A stretch of 64,000 bases of DNA, taken from NCBI RefSeq assembly GCF_003967535.1, contig NZ_BIFR01000001.1, forward strand, positions 921,493-985,492, written 5' to 3'. Shown in pieces: positions 55,736 through 64,000 of the stretch. Both the position numbers and the translations under genes were made by a program. The DNA comes from Tengunoibacter tsumagoiensis (GTDB lineage: Bacteria; Chloroflexota; Ktedonobacteria; Ktedonobacterales; Ktedonobacteraceae). Below the pieces are notes generated by a model that saw only the letters and a program-made list of their open reading frames with translations, made no database searches and was not told where the DNA came from. How positions within the stretch are numbered: position 1 is the stretch's first letter; each line of letters starts with the position of its first letter.

Positions 55736-57163
55736 ATGAAGCAAGTAACGTTTCCACAGACAATGTTTGAGAAGATCTGGAATGCGCATGTTGTACGCAA
55801 GATAGAGGGGCAGGGAGCTCTGCTCTATATTGATCGTCATCTGATCCATGAGGTCACCTCTCCCCAACCGTTTGCAGCCCTGCGTGAGGCTGGACGCAAG
55901 GTTCATCGACCAGAACTAACCTTTGGCATGGTTGACCATAGCATTCCAACGACCCCGATCCGCGCCTATGGTCGCCGCAGCCTGATCCCCATTCCCGATA
56001 AGCAGGCGGAGGTACAGGTAGGCGTCATGGATCGGAACTCGCGTGCCGCTGGTATCCAGTTCTTCTCTGTAGATGATCCGCGCAATGGTATCGTCCATGT
56101 GGTTGCACCTGAGCAGGGCCTGACCTTGCCAGGAACGATCATTGTCTGTGGTGATAGCCATACCTCGACGTTAGGAGCCTTTGGTCTGCTTGCTTTTGGC
56201 ATTGGGACGAGCGAGGTCGAGCATGTGCTGGCGAGCCAGTGCCTCTGGCAGGTTAAACCGAAGACAATGGAGGTGCGCATTGAGGGGGAGCTGCCATCTG
56301 GTTGTACTGCAAAGGACCTTGCTCTATTTATTATGGGTCAGATCGGTGCGGCAGGCGGCACGGGACATTGCATCGAGTTTACTGGTCCTGTGATCCGCTC
56401 ACTTTCGATGGAAAGTCGTTTGACTGTGTGCAATATGGCGATTGAGGCCGGAGCGAGAGCTGGAATGATTGCTCCAGATGAGACAACCTTTGCCTACCTG
56501 CAAGGACGTCCTTTTGCGCCCAGAGGAGAGATGTGGGAGCGTGCGGTCGCGAGCTGGTCTGAACTGGCTTCCGATGAAGGGGCCAGCTATGATCATGTTG
56601 TGGTTTTGCATGCGGATGAGCTATCGCCTCAAGTAACGTGGGGAACGTCACCGATGATGGTTGCACCAGTCACAGGCCGCGTGCCAGAACCAGAGAACTT
56701 CGGTGATGAGGCAACGGCCCGCCGAGCTCTAACCTATATGGGTCTGGAGCCAGGCACGCCCATACAGGAGATCCACCTGGACCGTGTCTTCATTGGTAGT
56801 TGTACGAATAGCCGCATCGAGGATCTACGAATAGCAGCCTCTATTGTTAGAGGTAAGCGAGTAGCGGCAGGATTACGAGCCATTGTAGTCCCTGGAAGTG
56901 GTCTGGTTAAACAGCAGGCTGAAGAAGAGGGCCTGGCCCAGATCTTTGAGGATGCAGGCTTTGAGTGGCGTGAGCCGGGCTGTAGTATGTGTGTGGGTAT
57001 GAATGGGGATCGACTGACCGAAGGCGAGCGCTGTGCGAGTACCTCGAATCGCAACTTCGAAGGACGTCAGGGAACAGGTGGTCGCACGCATCTTGTCAGT
57101 CCGGCAATGGCCGCCGCCGCCGCTATTGCTGGTCACTTTGTCGATATCCGCAATTGGCAATAA
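55736..57163 (+). CDS. leuC: 3-isopropylmalate dehydratase large subunit
   Basis: 475 residues of the aconitase superfamily. Iron-sulphur cysteines are in [11 protein letters not shown] and [24 protein letters not shown] is also conserved. With LeuD it isomerises 2-isopropylmalate to 3-isopropylmalate in leucine synthesis. leuD follows after 17 bases. leuA and leuB are not here. An AAAGGATGATATGA stretch holds the ribosome site and start. Confidence 0.97.
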   Translation: MKQVTFPQTMFEKIWNAHVVRKIEGQGALLYIDRHLIHEVTSPQPFAALREAGRKVHRPELTFGMVDHSIPTTPIRAYGRRSLIPIPDKQAEVQVGVMDRNSRAAGIQFFSVDDPRNGIVHVVAPEQGLTLPGTIIVCGDSHTSTLGAFGLLAFGIGTSEVEHVLASQCLWQVKPKTMEVRIEGELPSGCTAKDLALFIMGQIGAAGGTGHCIEFTGPVIRSLSMESRLTVCNMAIEAGARAGMIAPDETTFAYLQGRPFAPRGEMWERAVASWSELASDEGASYDHVVVLHADELSPQVTWGTSPMMVAPVTGRVPEPENFGDEATARRALTYMGLEPGTPIQEIHLDRVFIGSCTNSRIEDLRIAASIVRGKRVAAGLRAIVVPGSGLVKQQAEEEGLAQIFEDAGFEWREPGCSMCVGMNGDRLTEGERCASTSNRNFEGRQGTGGRTHLVSPAMAAAAAIAGHFVDIRNWQ

Positions 57164-57180
57164 GAAAGGGAAGCACAGGT

Positions 57181-57798
57181 ATGCAGGCATTCACACAACA
57201 TCATGGGATCGTTATGCCATTGAACCGGGATAACGTTGACACCGACGCAATCATTCCAGCATCCTATCTAAAATCTGTTAGCAGGACAGGCTATGCGGAA
57301 GGGCTCTTCTCCTACTGGCGCTATCGCAGTGGTTCCAGAGAGCCTGATCCCAATTTTGAGCTGAACATGCCCCGCTATGGTGAAGCAACGATCCTGCTAG
57401 CTCGCACAAATTTTGGTTGTGGTTCCTCGCGTGAGCATGCACCATGGGCTCTGTATGAATATGGTTTCAGGACAGTTATTGCAGCGAGCTTCGCCGATAT
57501 TTTTTATAATAACTGTTTTAACGTGGGCGTACTCCCGATACGCCTGCCAGAAAAGAGTATTCAGACGCTCTTTGAAGAGATTGAGGCTACACCAGGCTAT
57601 GCTCTATTCGTAGACCTGGAGGCTCAGAGTGTGCTTGCCCCTAACGGGCATACCTATTCTTTTGACATTGACCCTTTTCGCAAGAGTATACTATTACAAG
57701 GGCTTGACCCGGTAGCACGTACATTGCAATTTAAAGATGAGATAACTGCCTTTGAGGTGCAGCGGCAGACAATTGCACCCTGGTATGACGTCGTGTAA
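57181..57798 (+). CDS. leuD: 3-isopropylmalate dehydratase small subunit
   Basis: 205 residues from the ATG at 57181; the same frame is open within leuC upstream, but there it is only a shadow. Swivel-domain motifs: RDNVDTDAIIPASYLKS, NFGCGSSREHAPWAL and FADIFYNNCFNVGVLPI. It joins LeuC to form the active heterodimer. An AAAGGGAAGCAC stretch gives the ribosome site. Confidence 0.97.
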   Translation: MQAFTQHHGIVMPLNRDNVDTDAIIPASYLKSVSRTGYAEGLFSYWRYRSGSREPDPNFELNMPRYGEATILLARTNFGCGSSREHAPWALYEYGFRTVIAASFADIFYNNCFNVGVLPIRLPEKSIQTLFEEIEATPGYALFVDLEAQSVLAPNGHTYSFDIDPFRKSILLQGLDPVARTLQFKDEITAFEVQRQTIAPWYDVV

Positions 57799-57828
57799 AG
57801 CCCTTATTAGCAGACATGGAGGACATTT

Positions 57829-58551
57829 ATGAGTGGTATCAAGATTACATGGCTGGGACATGCAACGTTCCAGATCACAACTCCACAAGGAACATCTATT
57901 CTGCTCGATCCCTGGTTAACGGGTAACCCTTCTAGTCCGATACAAGTTGAGCAGCTAGAGCAGGTTGACCTGTTGCTAATCACGCATGGACATGCTGATC
58001 ATGTTACTGATGCAGCGGCTGTGGCAAAGAAACATAACCCCACAGTTGTTGCGATAGCTGAACTGATACACTGGCTCGGCACGCAGGGAATTGCGAACGA
58101 AAAGCTCATAGATATGAACATTGGTGGCTCATTTACATTTAAAGACGTTACCATTAGCCTGACGCAAGCGCATCATTCATCAGCCGTTACTGTTGGTGAG
58201 CAGGTGATCTACACAGGTGAGCCAGTGGGCTTTGTGCTGCGTATAGAGAATGGACCCACCCTCTATTTTGCCGGTGATACCGATGTCTTTGGTGATATGG
58301 CCTTGATCCGCGAGCTTTATGCACCTGATATTGCCCTGTTACCCATTGGGGATCATTACACCATGGGAACAAGAGGTGCAGCTCTGGCAACGAAGCTCCT
58401 GGGTGTCAAACGTGTCATCCCTATGCATTATGCGACTTTCCCATTATTCATTGGCACCCCCCAGGGCCTGCGCGAAGATTTGCAAGCGTTCAATGTAGGT
58501 GAGGTCGAAGTGATTGCTCTAACGCCGGGCCAGACCCACGATTTTGCATAG
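57829..58551 (+). CDS. UPF0173 metal-dependent hydrolase
   Basis: 240 residues of the metallo-beta-lactamase fold. The zinc motif ITHGHADH lies at 51-58 (His53, His55, Asp57, His58); LYFAGDTDVFGDMALI and VIPMHYATFP supply the remaining ligands. The family (YtkL-like) is widespread; the substrate is not established. An ATGGAGGAC stretch precedes the ATG. It follows leuD by 30 bases and ends at a strong hairpin. Confidence 0.9.
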   Translation: MSGIKITWLGHATFQITTPQGTSILLDPWLTGNPSSPIQVEQLEQVDLLLITHGHADHVTDAAAVAKKHNPTVVAIAELIHWLGTQGIANEKLIDMNIGGSFTFKDVTISLTQAHHSSAVTVGEQVIYTGEPVGFVLRIENGPTLYFAGDTDVFGDMALIRELYAPDIALLPIGDHYTMGTRGAALATKLLGVKRVIPMHYATFPLFIGTPQGLREDLQAFNVGEVEVIALTPGQTHDFA

Positions 58552-58877
58552 TATAACTGTATAAGGTCATACTAATGGTGTGTATGTCATTCAGTACATA
58601 CACACCATTGTGAAGTTATACGAGGCGAATGAAAGCGAATCTGCCATCAAGATCGAATCTGGAAGAAAGACCGACAGGAGGAGACGCAGAAAGAAGGCGC
58701 TACTTGAAAAGACACTGTTTTAAAGGAGACAGTGAGCTGCTCTCCCCTTTGAGAGCAATCTCGTGCAAAATACAGTAATGAATAGCCATCCTGTTAGTAT
58801 AGAAAGAAACCGCCAGATTTCTATAGTAAAAAAATATTCTCGATCTACAGGTTATGTGCTATTTATGCAACTACTGA
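58552..58877. other. intergenic region between convergent genes
   Basis: 326 bases; apart from the terminator hairpin, nothing coding was seen. Confidence 0.5.
58574..58609. terminator. terminator hairpin after the UPF0173 gene
   Basis: Perfect 14-bp arms AATGGTGTGTATGT (58574-58587) and its complement (58596-58609) around an 8-nt loop, 22 bases after the stop. Confidence 0.8.
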
Positions 58878-59090
58878 TCAGCCAACATGCTTAATATACG
58901 TATCTACGGTAATCTGGGCGGCCTCAGCACTTCCCACATGCTTTTCAAGTTCCTCCTGGCAGCGACCAAGCTCGTTGTAACGGTGATTGATCACATCGTG
59001 AGACGCAACAATCGCGTACCCGTTCATTGCTCGCTTCATTGCCTCACATTCTAATTCGATCTGTTTTCGAAGTCGTGCAATTTCACTCAT
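58878..59090 (-). CDS. small helical protein, unknown
   Basis: 70 residues, almost all helical, likely a two-helix hairpin: LRKQIELECEAMKRAMNGYA, then HRYNELGRCQEELEKHVGSA. The size and shape recall the Spo0E-like phosphatase family, but its SQELD-type motif is not present, so no assignment is made. Well-formed start; lone gene. Confidence 0.6.
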   Translation of the reverse strand: MSEIARLRKQIELECEAMKRAMNGYAIVASHDVINHRYNELGRCQEELEKHVGSAEAAQITVDTYIKHVG

Positions 59091-59428
59091 ACTCGTATCC
59101 TTTCGACTGACTCACCTTGTAATTATCAATCTATATACTTGAGTATTATAGCGTATCTCAGCAAGCAGCCACCTGTCAAGGTAGAGCATTCTTTCTAAGA
59201 TCCCGGATAAAAGTGACCTCGTCGTACATTGCAGGCAAAAATGAGTGAGTGCTCCCACTTTTTCGCTTCTACTTGCATCTCTCTTTGAAAGAATGTTAGA
59301 CTATCCTTAGAAAATGATAAGAAAGCTTAAAAAAATGTGGATGAACAGGAAATCGCATCCCGTGTAAGTCTACAGTATCGATCTGTCTGACATGAGCTCA
59401 TTCTGTGGGGATAGGAACAGGTGATGTT
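59091..59428. other. divergent promoter region
   Basis: 338 A/T-rich bases between divergent small regulators. No gene, repeat or strong hairpin. Confidence 0.45.
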
Positions 59429-59815
59429 ATGAATGGTCAAGAGCAAAAGATTGTCTTGATTGTGGAAGACGATGAAGCAATTGGAGAGGTGATGAGTATC
59501 GCAATTACTCAAGAGACCTCTTATCGTCCCTTGCTTGTTGCAAGTGGAGCAGAAGCTCGGCAGGTGTTAAAGATGCATAAGCCTTGCTTGATTGTGTTGG
59601 ATTATATCCTATCCGATATAAATGGCCTGGATCTTTATGATCAGTTACTTGCAGAGGGAGCGTTGGTAGAGATTGATGTATTGCTCGTGAGTGCGGGAAT
59701 GCATGATGAAGAGGCTGAGAAGCGAGGCATCGCTCTGCTGGAGAAACCCTTTGATCTTGACGATTTTATTCATCATGTAGAATCCTCATGTAGTTCTTTT
59801 GCCATGTGTCATTAA
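59429..59815 (+). CDS. single-domain response regulator
   Basis: 128 residues from the ATG at 59429. A complete receiver domain: acidic pair in VEDDEA, phospho-acceptor Asp in LIVLDYILSD, Ser in LLVSAGM and Lys in LLEKPFD. No output domain follows, so it acts through protein contacts like CheY or Spo0F. No kinase is adjacent; the orphan histidine kinase at 7423-8874 is a possible but unproven partner. Confidence 0.9.
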   Translation: MNGQEQKIVLIVEDDEAIGEVMSIAITQETSYRPLLVASGAEARQVLKMHKPCLIVLDYILSDINGLDLYDQLLAEGALVEIDVLLVSAGMHDEEAEKRGIALLEKPFDLDDFIHHVESSCSSFAMCH

Positions 59816-59926
59816 AGAAGCCCCTGGAGCAGATTATACCGACCGTGGTGTCACCTGACGTATTAATGATGTGTATCTATCGATGAATGGACCATCATCG
59901 TCTCATTGCGCAAGAGGAGGGCATAT

Positions 59927-60307
59927 ATGGCGGAACCTCAGAGTGATCTCTCGCATAAAGCTGCGATTTTGCAGCGAGCTGAGTGGAACAAGTGGAATCG
60001 GTTTACCTGGAGCGGCCTGCTAATCATTTTTTTCGGCCTGATTTTGATTCTCATCGGGCTCACCCTTCAAACAGGAGCCTACTCACCAGAGGGTATACTG
60101 ATTGGCCTGGGAATTATCACCATCATAGCGGGCATCATCCGTGTGTTAATTGGATTGATCAATCCTTTTACGCCTGAAGATTTAGATGCCATATCAGCCT
60201 CCGCACAGCGTGAACGTCGTTCCAGACGCGTTCTCCACGATACAAAAATAACGCAAGAGGACCTGGACACTCTTTATCAGACTGATCAAGAGAGCGATGG
60301 TGTCTGA
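59927..60307 (+). CDS. small two-helix membrane protein
   Basis: 126 residues from the ATG at 59927, chosen for its GAGGAGGG site. Two hydrophobic segments (about 30-50 and 57-82) separated by a short loop, then a charged C-terminal tail rich in Glu, Asp and Arg. Function not recognised. Confidence 0.65.
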   Translation: MAEPQSDLSHKAAILQRAEWNKWNRFTWSGLLIIFFGLILILIGLTLQTGAYSPEGILIGLGIITIIAGIIRVLIGLINPFTPEDLDAISASAQRERRSRRVLHDTKITQEDLDTLYQTDQESDGV

Positions 60308-60469
60308 ACGAATTGTGTCATTGAAGACTCAACAAGATAGCCGTGTAAATTAGAAAGTGCTATACTATTAGTAAATAGGTATGATCCGTGATATGGGGAG
60401 AGCAGCGGGCAATCAGCCACTTTGACTCTCCTTTTCTTATGCTTTTTACACCTGGAAAGGATCGTTTTT

Positions 60470-61255
60470 GTGCTTATTGATAGTCATACGCATATAGATA
60501 CATCCCGTTTTGATGCTGATCGTGCAGAGGTAATTGCAGCAGCATTTGCTGGCGGAGTTACCCGTATGATCGATCCTGGTTGTGATCTGCCTTCGAGTCA
60601 AGCTGCCTTATTGCTGGCTAAAGCCTATCCAGGTCGTATCTTTGCCGGTGTAGGAGTGCATCCTCACGAATCTACTACCTATACACCAGAAGTTGAGGCT
60701 CATCTACGACAGATGCTTCAGGAGCCTGAAGTCGTTGCGGTTGGTGAGTTTGGACTGGATTATTTTCGTATGCTCTCGCCACGAGATGTACAACGGGAAG
60801 TTTTCTGTGCTCACCTACGACTAGCGCGCGAATATAATCGGCCATGCATTATACATGTACGGGAAGCGCACGAAGACGTAGTAGAGTTATTACGTGCCTA
60901 TGGGCAAGACTTACGCGGCGTCTTTCATTGTTTTTCGGGCGATGTTGCCCAGGCGGAGGAATGTCTTAGTTTTCCTGGTTTTCTGCTCTCATTTGCTGGT
61001 CCATTGACAAAGCAAGGAAATGCTTTGCCCGACGTGGCTCGCATGGTTCCCCTGGAGCGGGTGCTGGTTGAGACTGACAGCCCTTATCTTGTTCCCAAAC
61101 CTGAGAAAGCAAGACGGAACGAGCCCCTTTTCGTCAGACATACTGCTGCTAAGCTGGCCGAACTACGTGGCATGACATTAGAAGAGATCGCCCGAGTCAC
61201 TACTGCAAACGCCGTTCGTTTGTTCGGTCTAGGAGAAATACATGAAGCTGTTTAA
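60470..61255 (+). CDS. TatD family metal-dependent DNase
   Basis: 261 residues from a GTG at 60470 with a GGAAAGGA site; the frame upstream is not conserved. TIM-barrel metal ligands: LIDSHTHID (His6, His8), GEFGLD, CIIHVREA, GVFHCFSG and VETDSPYL. TatD proteins are 3'-5' exonucleases or related hydrolases. The 3' end overlaps the ligase gene by 14 bases, so the two are co-transcribed. MetG-TatD-RsmA strings are common in other bacteria; rsmA here is elsewhere. Confidence 0.93.
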   Translation: MLIDSHTHIDTSRFDADRAEVIAAAFAGGVTRMIDPGCDLPSSQAALLLAKAYPGRIFAGVGVHPHESTTYTPEVEAHLRQMLQEPEVVAVGEFGLDYFRMLSPRDVQREVFCAHLRLAREYNRPCIIHVREAHEDVVELLRAYGQDLRGVFHCFSGDVAQAEECLSFPGFLLSFAGPLTKQGNALPDVARMVPLERVLVETDSPYLVPKPEKARRNEPLFVRHTAAKLAELRGMTLEEIARVTTANAVRLFGLGEIHEAV

Positions 61256-62426
61256 TACCCTTACTCAATCCCTCGAAGAATTTGTTCCAATTGAAAACAC
61301 GGTCCGTATTTATGTTTGTGGTGTGACGCCTTACGATACGACCCACCTGGGTCATGCTTTCACCTATGTTTCATTTGATACATTGATGCGTTATCTCGAG
61401 CATATTGGTTATGGAATCAATTACGTTCAGAATGTCACTGATATTGATGATGACATTTTGCGTAAAGCGCCTCAGATGGGACTGACCTGGGATGAGCTGG
61501 GTCGTCGTGAGATTGAGCGTTTTCTTAATGATATGGATTCACTGAATGTGCGCCGCCCAACAGTCTATGCACGAGCAACCGAAGAGATCCCTTATATTAT
61601 TGAGCTGATCGAGAAGTTACTTAACGTAGGTCATGCTTATGTAAATGAGGGCTGTGTCTTTTACTCGGTCACACAAGATGCTGAATTTGGATCACTTGCG
61701 CGTGCTATTGGTCTTAAAGATTACAATGCAATGCTTACCATTGCCAATGATCGTGGTAACTACCCTGAAGACAAGCGCAAAAAAGATCCGCTAGACTTTG
61801 TTCTGTGGCAAGCGCAGGCTCCAGGAGAGCCAGCATGGGAGAGCCCCTGGGGTCCGGGCCGTCCAGGTTGGCATATTGAATGTAGCAGCATGTCTATGCA
61901 CTTTCTGGGTCAGCAAATTGACATTCATGGTGGTGGTGCTGACCTCGCATTCCCACATCACACCTGTGAGATCGCGCAATCCGAGCATGCTACAGGTCTT
62001 ACGCCCTTCAGTCGTGTCTGGATGCATACCGGAATGGTCTATCAGGAAGGCGAAAAGATGAGCAAATCGTTGGGAAACCTGACCCTGGTGCGCAACCTGC
62101 TCAAAGAGTATAGCTCTGATGCGATTCGTATTGTGCTTCAGAGTCATCATTATCGTTATCCATGGGAATGTTTTCCAGAGGATCTGAAGATTGCGGCTGA
62201 GACGGCTGACCTCTTCAAGCAAGTACGTACCTTGATTGGTGATACCTTGCAAGGAGAGGATCAGATGCTACGAAATCGCTTCAAAGCCTCAATGAATAAC
62301 GATCTTAATACGCCAGAAGCCTTGCTTTTACTCCGTCATGCGGCCAAAGAAGCCCTGACAACCAGCAATCTCTCCCTGGGCTCTGAAGTTCTGCGTCTCA
62401 CCGCTGTATTGGGCCTTAGCGCCTGA
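61242..62426 (+). CDS. cysteinyl-tRNA synthetase/MshC-like ligase, short form
   Basis: 394 residues of the class I CysRS superfamily. Zinc ligands Cys26, Cys214, His239 and Glu243 are kept, as are HLGH (35-38) and KMSKS (272-276). The N-terminal motif YVCGVTPYDTTHLGHA and the GPGRPGWHIECS stretch are closer to mycothiol ligase MshC than to normal CysRS (YVCGPTVYD..HIGNAR). The anticodon-binding domain is missing, since CysRS is about 460 residues. So it may be a cysteine:amine ligase or a short CysRS; the first is favoured by motifs. Overlaps tatD. Confidence 0.75.
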   Translation: MKLFNTLTQSLEEFVPIENTVRIYVCGVTPYDTTHLGHAFTYVSFDTLMRYLEHIGYGINYVQNVTDIDDDILRKAPQMGLTWDELGRREIERFLNDMDSLNVRRPTVYARATEEIPYIIELIEKLLNVGHAYVNEGCVFYSVTQDAEFGSLARAIGLKDYNAMLTIANDRGNYPEDKRKKDPLDFVLWQAQAPGEPAWESPWGPGRPGWHIECSSMSMHFLGQQIDIHGGGADLAFPHHTCEIAQSEHATGLTPFSRVWMHTGMVYQEGEKMSKSLGNLTLVRNLLKEYSSDAIRIVLQSHHYRYPWECFPEDLKIAAETADLFKQVRTLIGDTLQGEDQMLRNRFKASMNNDLNTPEALLLLRHAAKEALTTSNLSLGSEVLRLTAVLGLSA

Positions 62427-62434
62427 TCCTGAAG

Positions 62435-62474
62435 GGTGTACGCGACAAACCAGAAGAACTTTGTCGCGTACACC
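62435..62474 (+). terminator. terminator after the ligase gene
   Basis: Perfect 15-bp stem GGTGTACGCGACAAA/TTTGTCGCGTACACC around a 10-nt loop, 8 bases after the stop codon, followed by TTTTA. Confidence 0.88.
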
Positions 62475-62893
62475 TTTTACTTATCCTCATCCCTCCCTTC
62501 TTTCCTCCATCCCGCCCCTGCCCCCCTGCATCAGATCGAATTCGGGCCGAATAGAGTACAAATCGGGCAGGAAATCCACTTGGCATGTATAAATCTATAA
62601 TAAAGATACACAAGACTAAAGCAAGCTTTTAGGCTAAAAAATCTGTGTATAGATATACAAGATCATATCATCGTACATAGTATTCAATAAAACCAAAGTA
62701 GAATGTATAGAATATTTGGCTATTGAAGATTCAGTGCTTGACACATGGGAATTTTACATGTAAAATCCCTAAATGTAGAGACAAATCATGCTGTACGCTT
62801 GGTACGGACGATGAAGAGAAGTACCAATGTGTATGCCTCACGCAGAGCAGCGGTGTTTTTATCCACTCACAAAAATACGATGAATCGCCAACA

Positions 62894-63069
62894 GTCAAGT
62901 ACCCCACGCCTTAATGGCGAGGCTTGAAGATGCGGTGGCATTTGCTCGTCTTCTTCAAGCCTGGACTTGACCAGACCCGGTCAGGGGTTTGAGCATTCCC
63001 ATGCAAAAATGCTTTGCCTTCGGGCAGCGTGTGTTTCCGCTCCATGCCTGAAGGGTGGGGTATCCACAC
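62894..63069 (+). ncRNA. structured element, unit A
   Basis: Nested stems: GTCAAGT (62894-62900) with ACTTGAC (62965-62971); CGCC with GGCG (62907-62919); AGGCTTGAAGA (62920-62930) with TCTTCAAGCCT (62952-62962). Then AGCATT with AATGCT (62992-63013), TGCC with GGCA (63015-63026) and a CTCCA/TGGGG stem, ending TATCCACA. Probably an RNA or mobile-element end; strand is inferred from the downstream gene. Confidence 0.5.
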
Positions 63070-63101
63070 ATGAAGACCAGATGGGTGTACTGTTTAGCGG
63101 A

Positions 63102-63234
63102 TAGGCAGGTTGTTTCCTTTATTGAGGCAAGTACTACCTGCCTACGCAATGTGGTTTGAGCGTTCCCGTACAAAAACGCTCTGCCTTTGGGCAGCAATGG
63201 TTTGCCCCCCTGTATGAATGCAGGGGTATCCACA
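63102..63234 (+). ncRNA. structured element, unit B
   Basis: Same architecture as unit A. TAGGCAGGT (63102-63110) pairs ACCTGCCTA (63136-63144), then AGCGTT with AACGCT (63159-63180), CTGCC with GGCAG (63181-63194), CCCCTG with CAGGGG (63207-63226) and TATCCACA. The AGCATT/AATGCT stem of unit A has become AGCGTT/AACGCT, a compensated change. Confidence 0.5.
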
Positions 63235-63247
63235 ATTGGAGATGCAG

Positions 63248-64000
63248 ATGGAAGGGTCGAAATATCTCTCAGTTATTGTTCCTGTATATAATGAAGAGGA
63301 AAGTGTTCCCAAGCTGCACGAAAACATTAGTCGTGTGCTAATGAAACAAGATTTTTCTTACGAAGTTATTTATGTTGATGACGGAAGTAAAGATACAACC
63401 TTTATCCAGCTCCGCCAGATTGCCGAGAAAGATCGTCATGTAAAGGTAGTTCAGTTGCGCCGAAACTTTGGGCAGACTGCTGGTATTGCTGCTGGTGTTG
63501 CGAACAGTACAGGCGAGATTCTGGTGTTTATGGATGGAGATCTCCAGAATGATCCAATAGATATTCCACGCTTACTGGCTAAGTTAGAAGAAGGCTATGA
63601 TGTTGTAAGCGGTTGGCGAAAAAATCGGCAGGATGCACAATTGAGCCGTAAATTGCCGTCGATGCTTGCGAACCGGCTTATTTCTAAAGTGACTGGTGTG
63701 CATCTGCACGATTATGGATGCAGCTTAAAGGCCTATCGACGGACGGTATTTCAGCATATTCGCTTATATGGCGAGATGCATCGCTTCCTTCCTGCATATG
63801 CCGCCATTGCCGGGGCTGCGATTACCGAAATGGAAGTTAACCACCACGCTAGGCAGTTTGGTAAATCCAAATACGGCATTTCGCGCACATTTCGTGTTGT
63901 GTTAGATCTTATTACCGTAAAATTTTTGAGTAAGTATGCGACCAAGCCATCTTATGCCTTTGGTATACCTGGTCTGTTCTCGGTGGCGATAGGGACTGCT
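63248..64000 (+). CDS. GT2 glycosyltransferase (partial at window end)
   Basis: 251 residues seen, truncated by the window edge. A DPM1/GtrB-like family 2 glycosyltransferase: SVIVPVYNEEE, YVDDGSKDTT, LRRNFGQTAGIAAG and the metal-binding MDGDLQNDP. HDYGCSLKAYR and RQFGKSKYGISRT follow. C-terminal membrane helices are beginning at the edge (FGIPGLFSVAIG). It likely transfers a sugar from a nucleotide donor to polyprenyl phosphate. ATG at 63248 chosen over 63242 because of GGAG spacing. Confidence 0.93.
   Translation, partial: MEGSKYLSVIVPVYNEEESVPKLHENISRVLMKQDFSYEVIYVDDGSKDTTFIQLRQIAEKDRHVKVVQLRRNFGQTAGIAAGVANSTGEILVFMDGDLQNDPIDIPRLLAKLEEGYDVVSGWRKNRQDAQLSRKLPSMLANRLISKVTGVHLHDYGCSLKAYRRTVFQHIRLYGEMHRFLPAYAAIAGAAITEMEVNHHARQFGKSKYGISRTFRVVLDLITVKFLSKYATKPSYAFGIPGLFSVAIGTA

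Larger units (their letters stand above)
62427..63247. other. long non-coding region
   Basis: 821 bases without a convincing gene. The left part (62475-62740) is A/T rich and unstructured. The inverted repeat at 62747-62769 (GGGAATTTTACAT with TGTAAAATCCC) is followed by a weak open frame, and the right part by two structured units described separately. Confidence 0.6.

Noticed and set aside
56989..57180. N-terminal extension of leuD
   Set aside because: Overlaps leuC; LeuD homology and a ribosome site start at 57181.

Overview
The window looks like one continuous piece of a bacterial chromosome with mid-range G+C. The best match is a Ktedonobacteria-like member of the Chloroflexota. This is inferred from several things seen together: Ser/Thr kinases fused to TPR arrays, a very large XRE/NB-ARC/TPR regulator, a class A PBP beside an L,D-transpeptidase, a Chloroflexi-type ribosomal protein cluster, a P450, and repeated palindromic elements. 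No ribosomal RNA gene is present to confirm it, and no phage, plasmid backbone or CRISPR array was seen.

Layout. 1-7.1 kb: a small membrane protein, then leftward genes for a PhyH oxygenase, an AraC regulator, a phosphorylase-like protein, a DNA methyltransferase and a TcmP-like protein. 7.4-13.3 kb: rightward genes for a histidine kinase, a small membrane protein and three alpha/beta hydrolases including a prolyl oligopeptidase. 13.4-19.9 kb: a 1580-residue secreted DUF11 repeat protein and a cytochrome P450. 19.9-28.8 kb: two kinase-TPR proteins (leftward) around TspO, TRIC-type, Nudix and PRC-barrel genes (rightward), then rsmA. 29.3-36.8 kb: a cell-wall group (class A PBP, a small unknown protein, a secreted L,D-transpeptidase) and a 974-residue NB-ARC regulator. 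37-41 kb: a type 4 uracil-DNA glycosylase and pnp.

41.6-48.3 kb is the translation cluster, read leftward: tRNA-Tyr, tRNA-Thr, tuf, rpmG, secE, nusG, rplK, rplA, an L10 leader with attenuator, rplJ, rplL, then rpsO and pnp. Consensus promoters are visible before tRNA-Tyr and before the L10 leader. rpoBC does not follow rplL. A tandem hairpin repeat lies between rplA and rplJ.

48.6-50.7 kb carries a small ORF, a MazF/PemK-like protein and full-length selA. A second inverted-repeat family separates selA from rsgA. 52.9-54.3 kb has three tandem initiator tRNAs and one further CAU tRNA. 54.5-58.6 kb encodes a split chromate transporter, leuC-leuD and an UPF0173 hydrolase. 58.9-62.4 kb has small regulators, a TatD nuclease and a short CysRS/MshC-like ligase. 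The last 1.5 kb holds two copies of a structured, covarying element and the start of a GT2 glycosyltransferase that runs off the end.

No complete new multi-gene system was found. The best leads are the two-copy structured element near 62.9-63.2 kb, the two palindromic repeat families, the MshC-like ligase, the MTase/TcmP-like pair and the toxin-like gene before selA.
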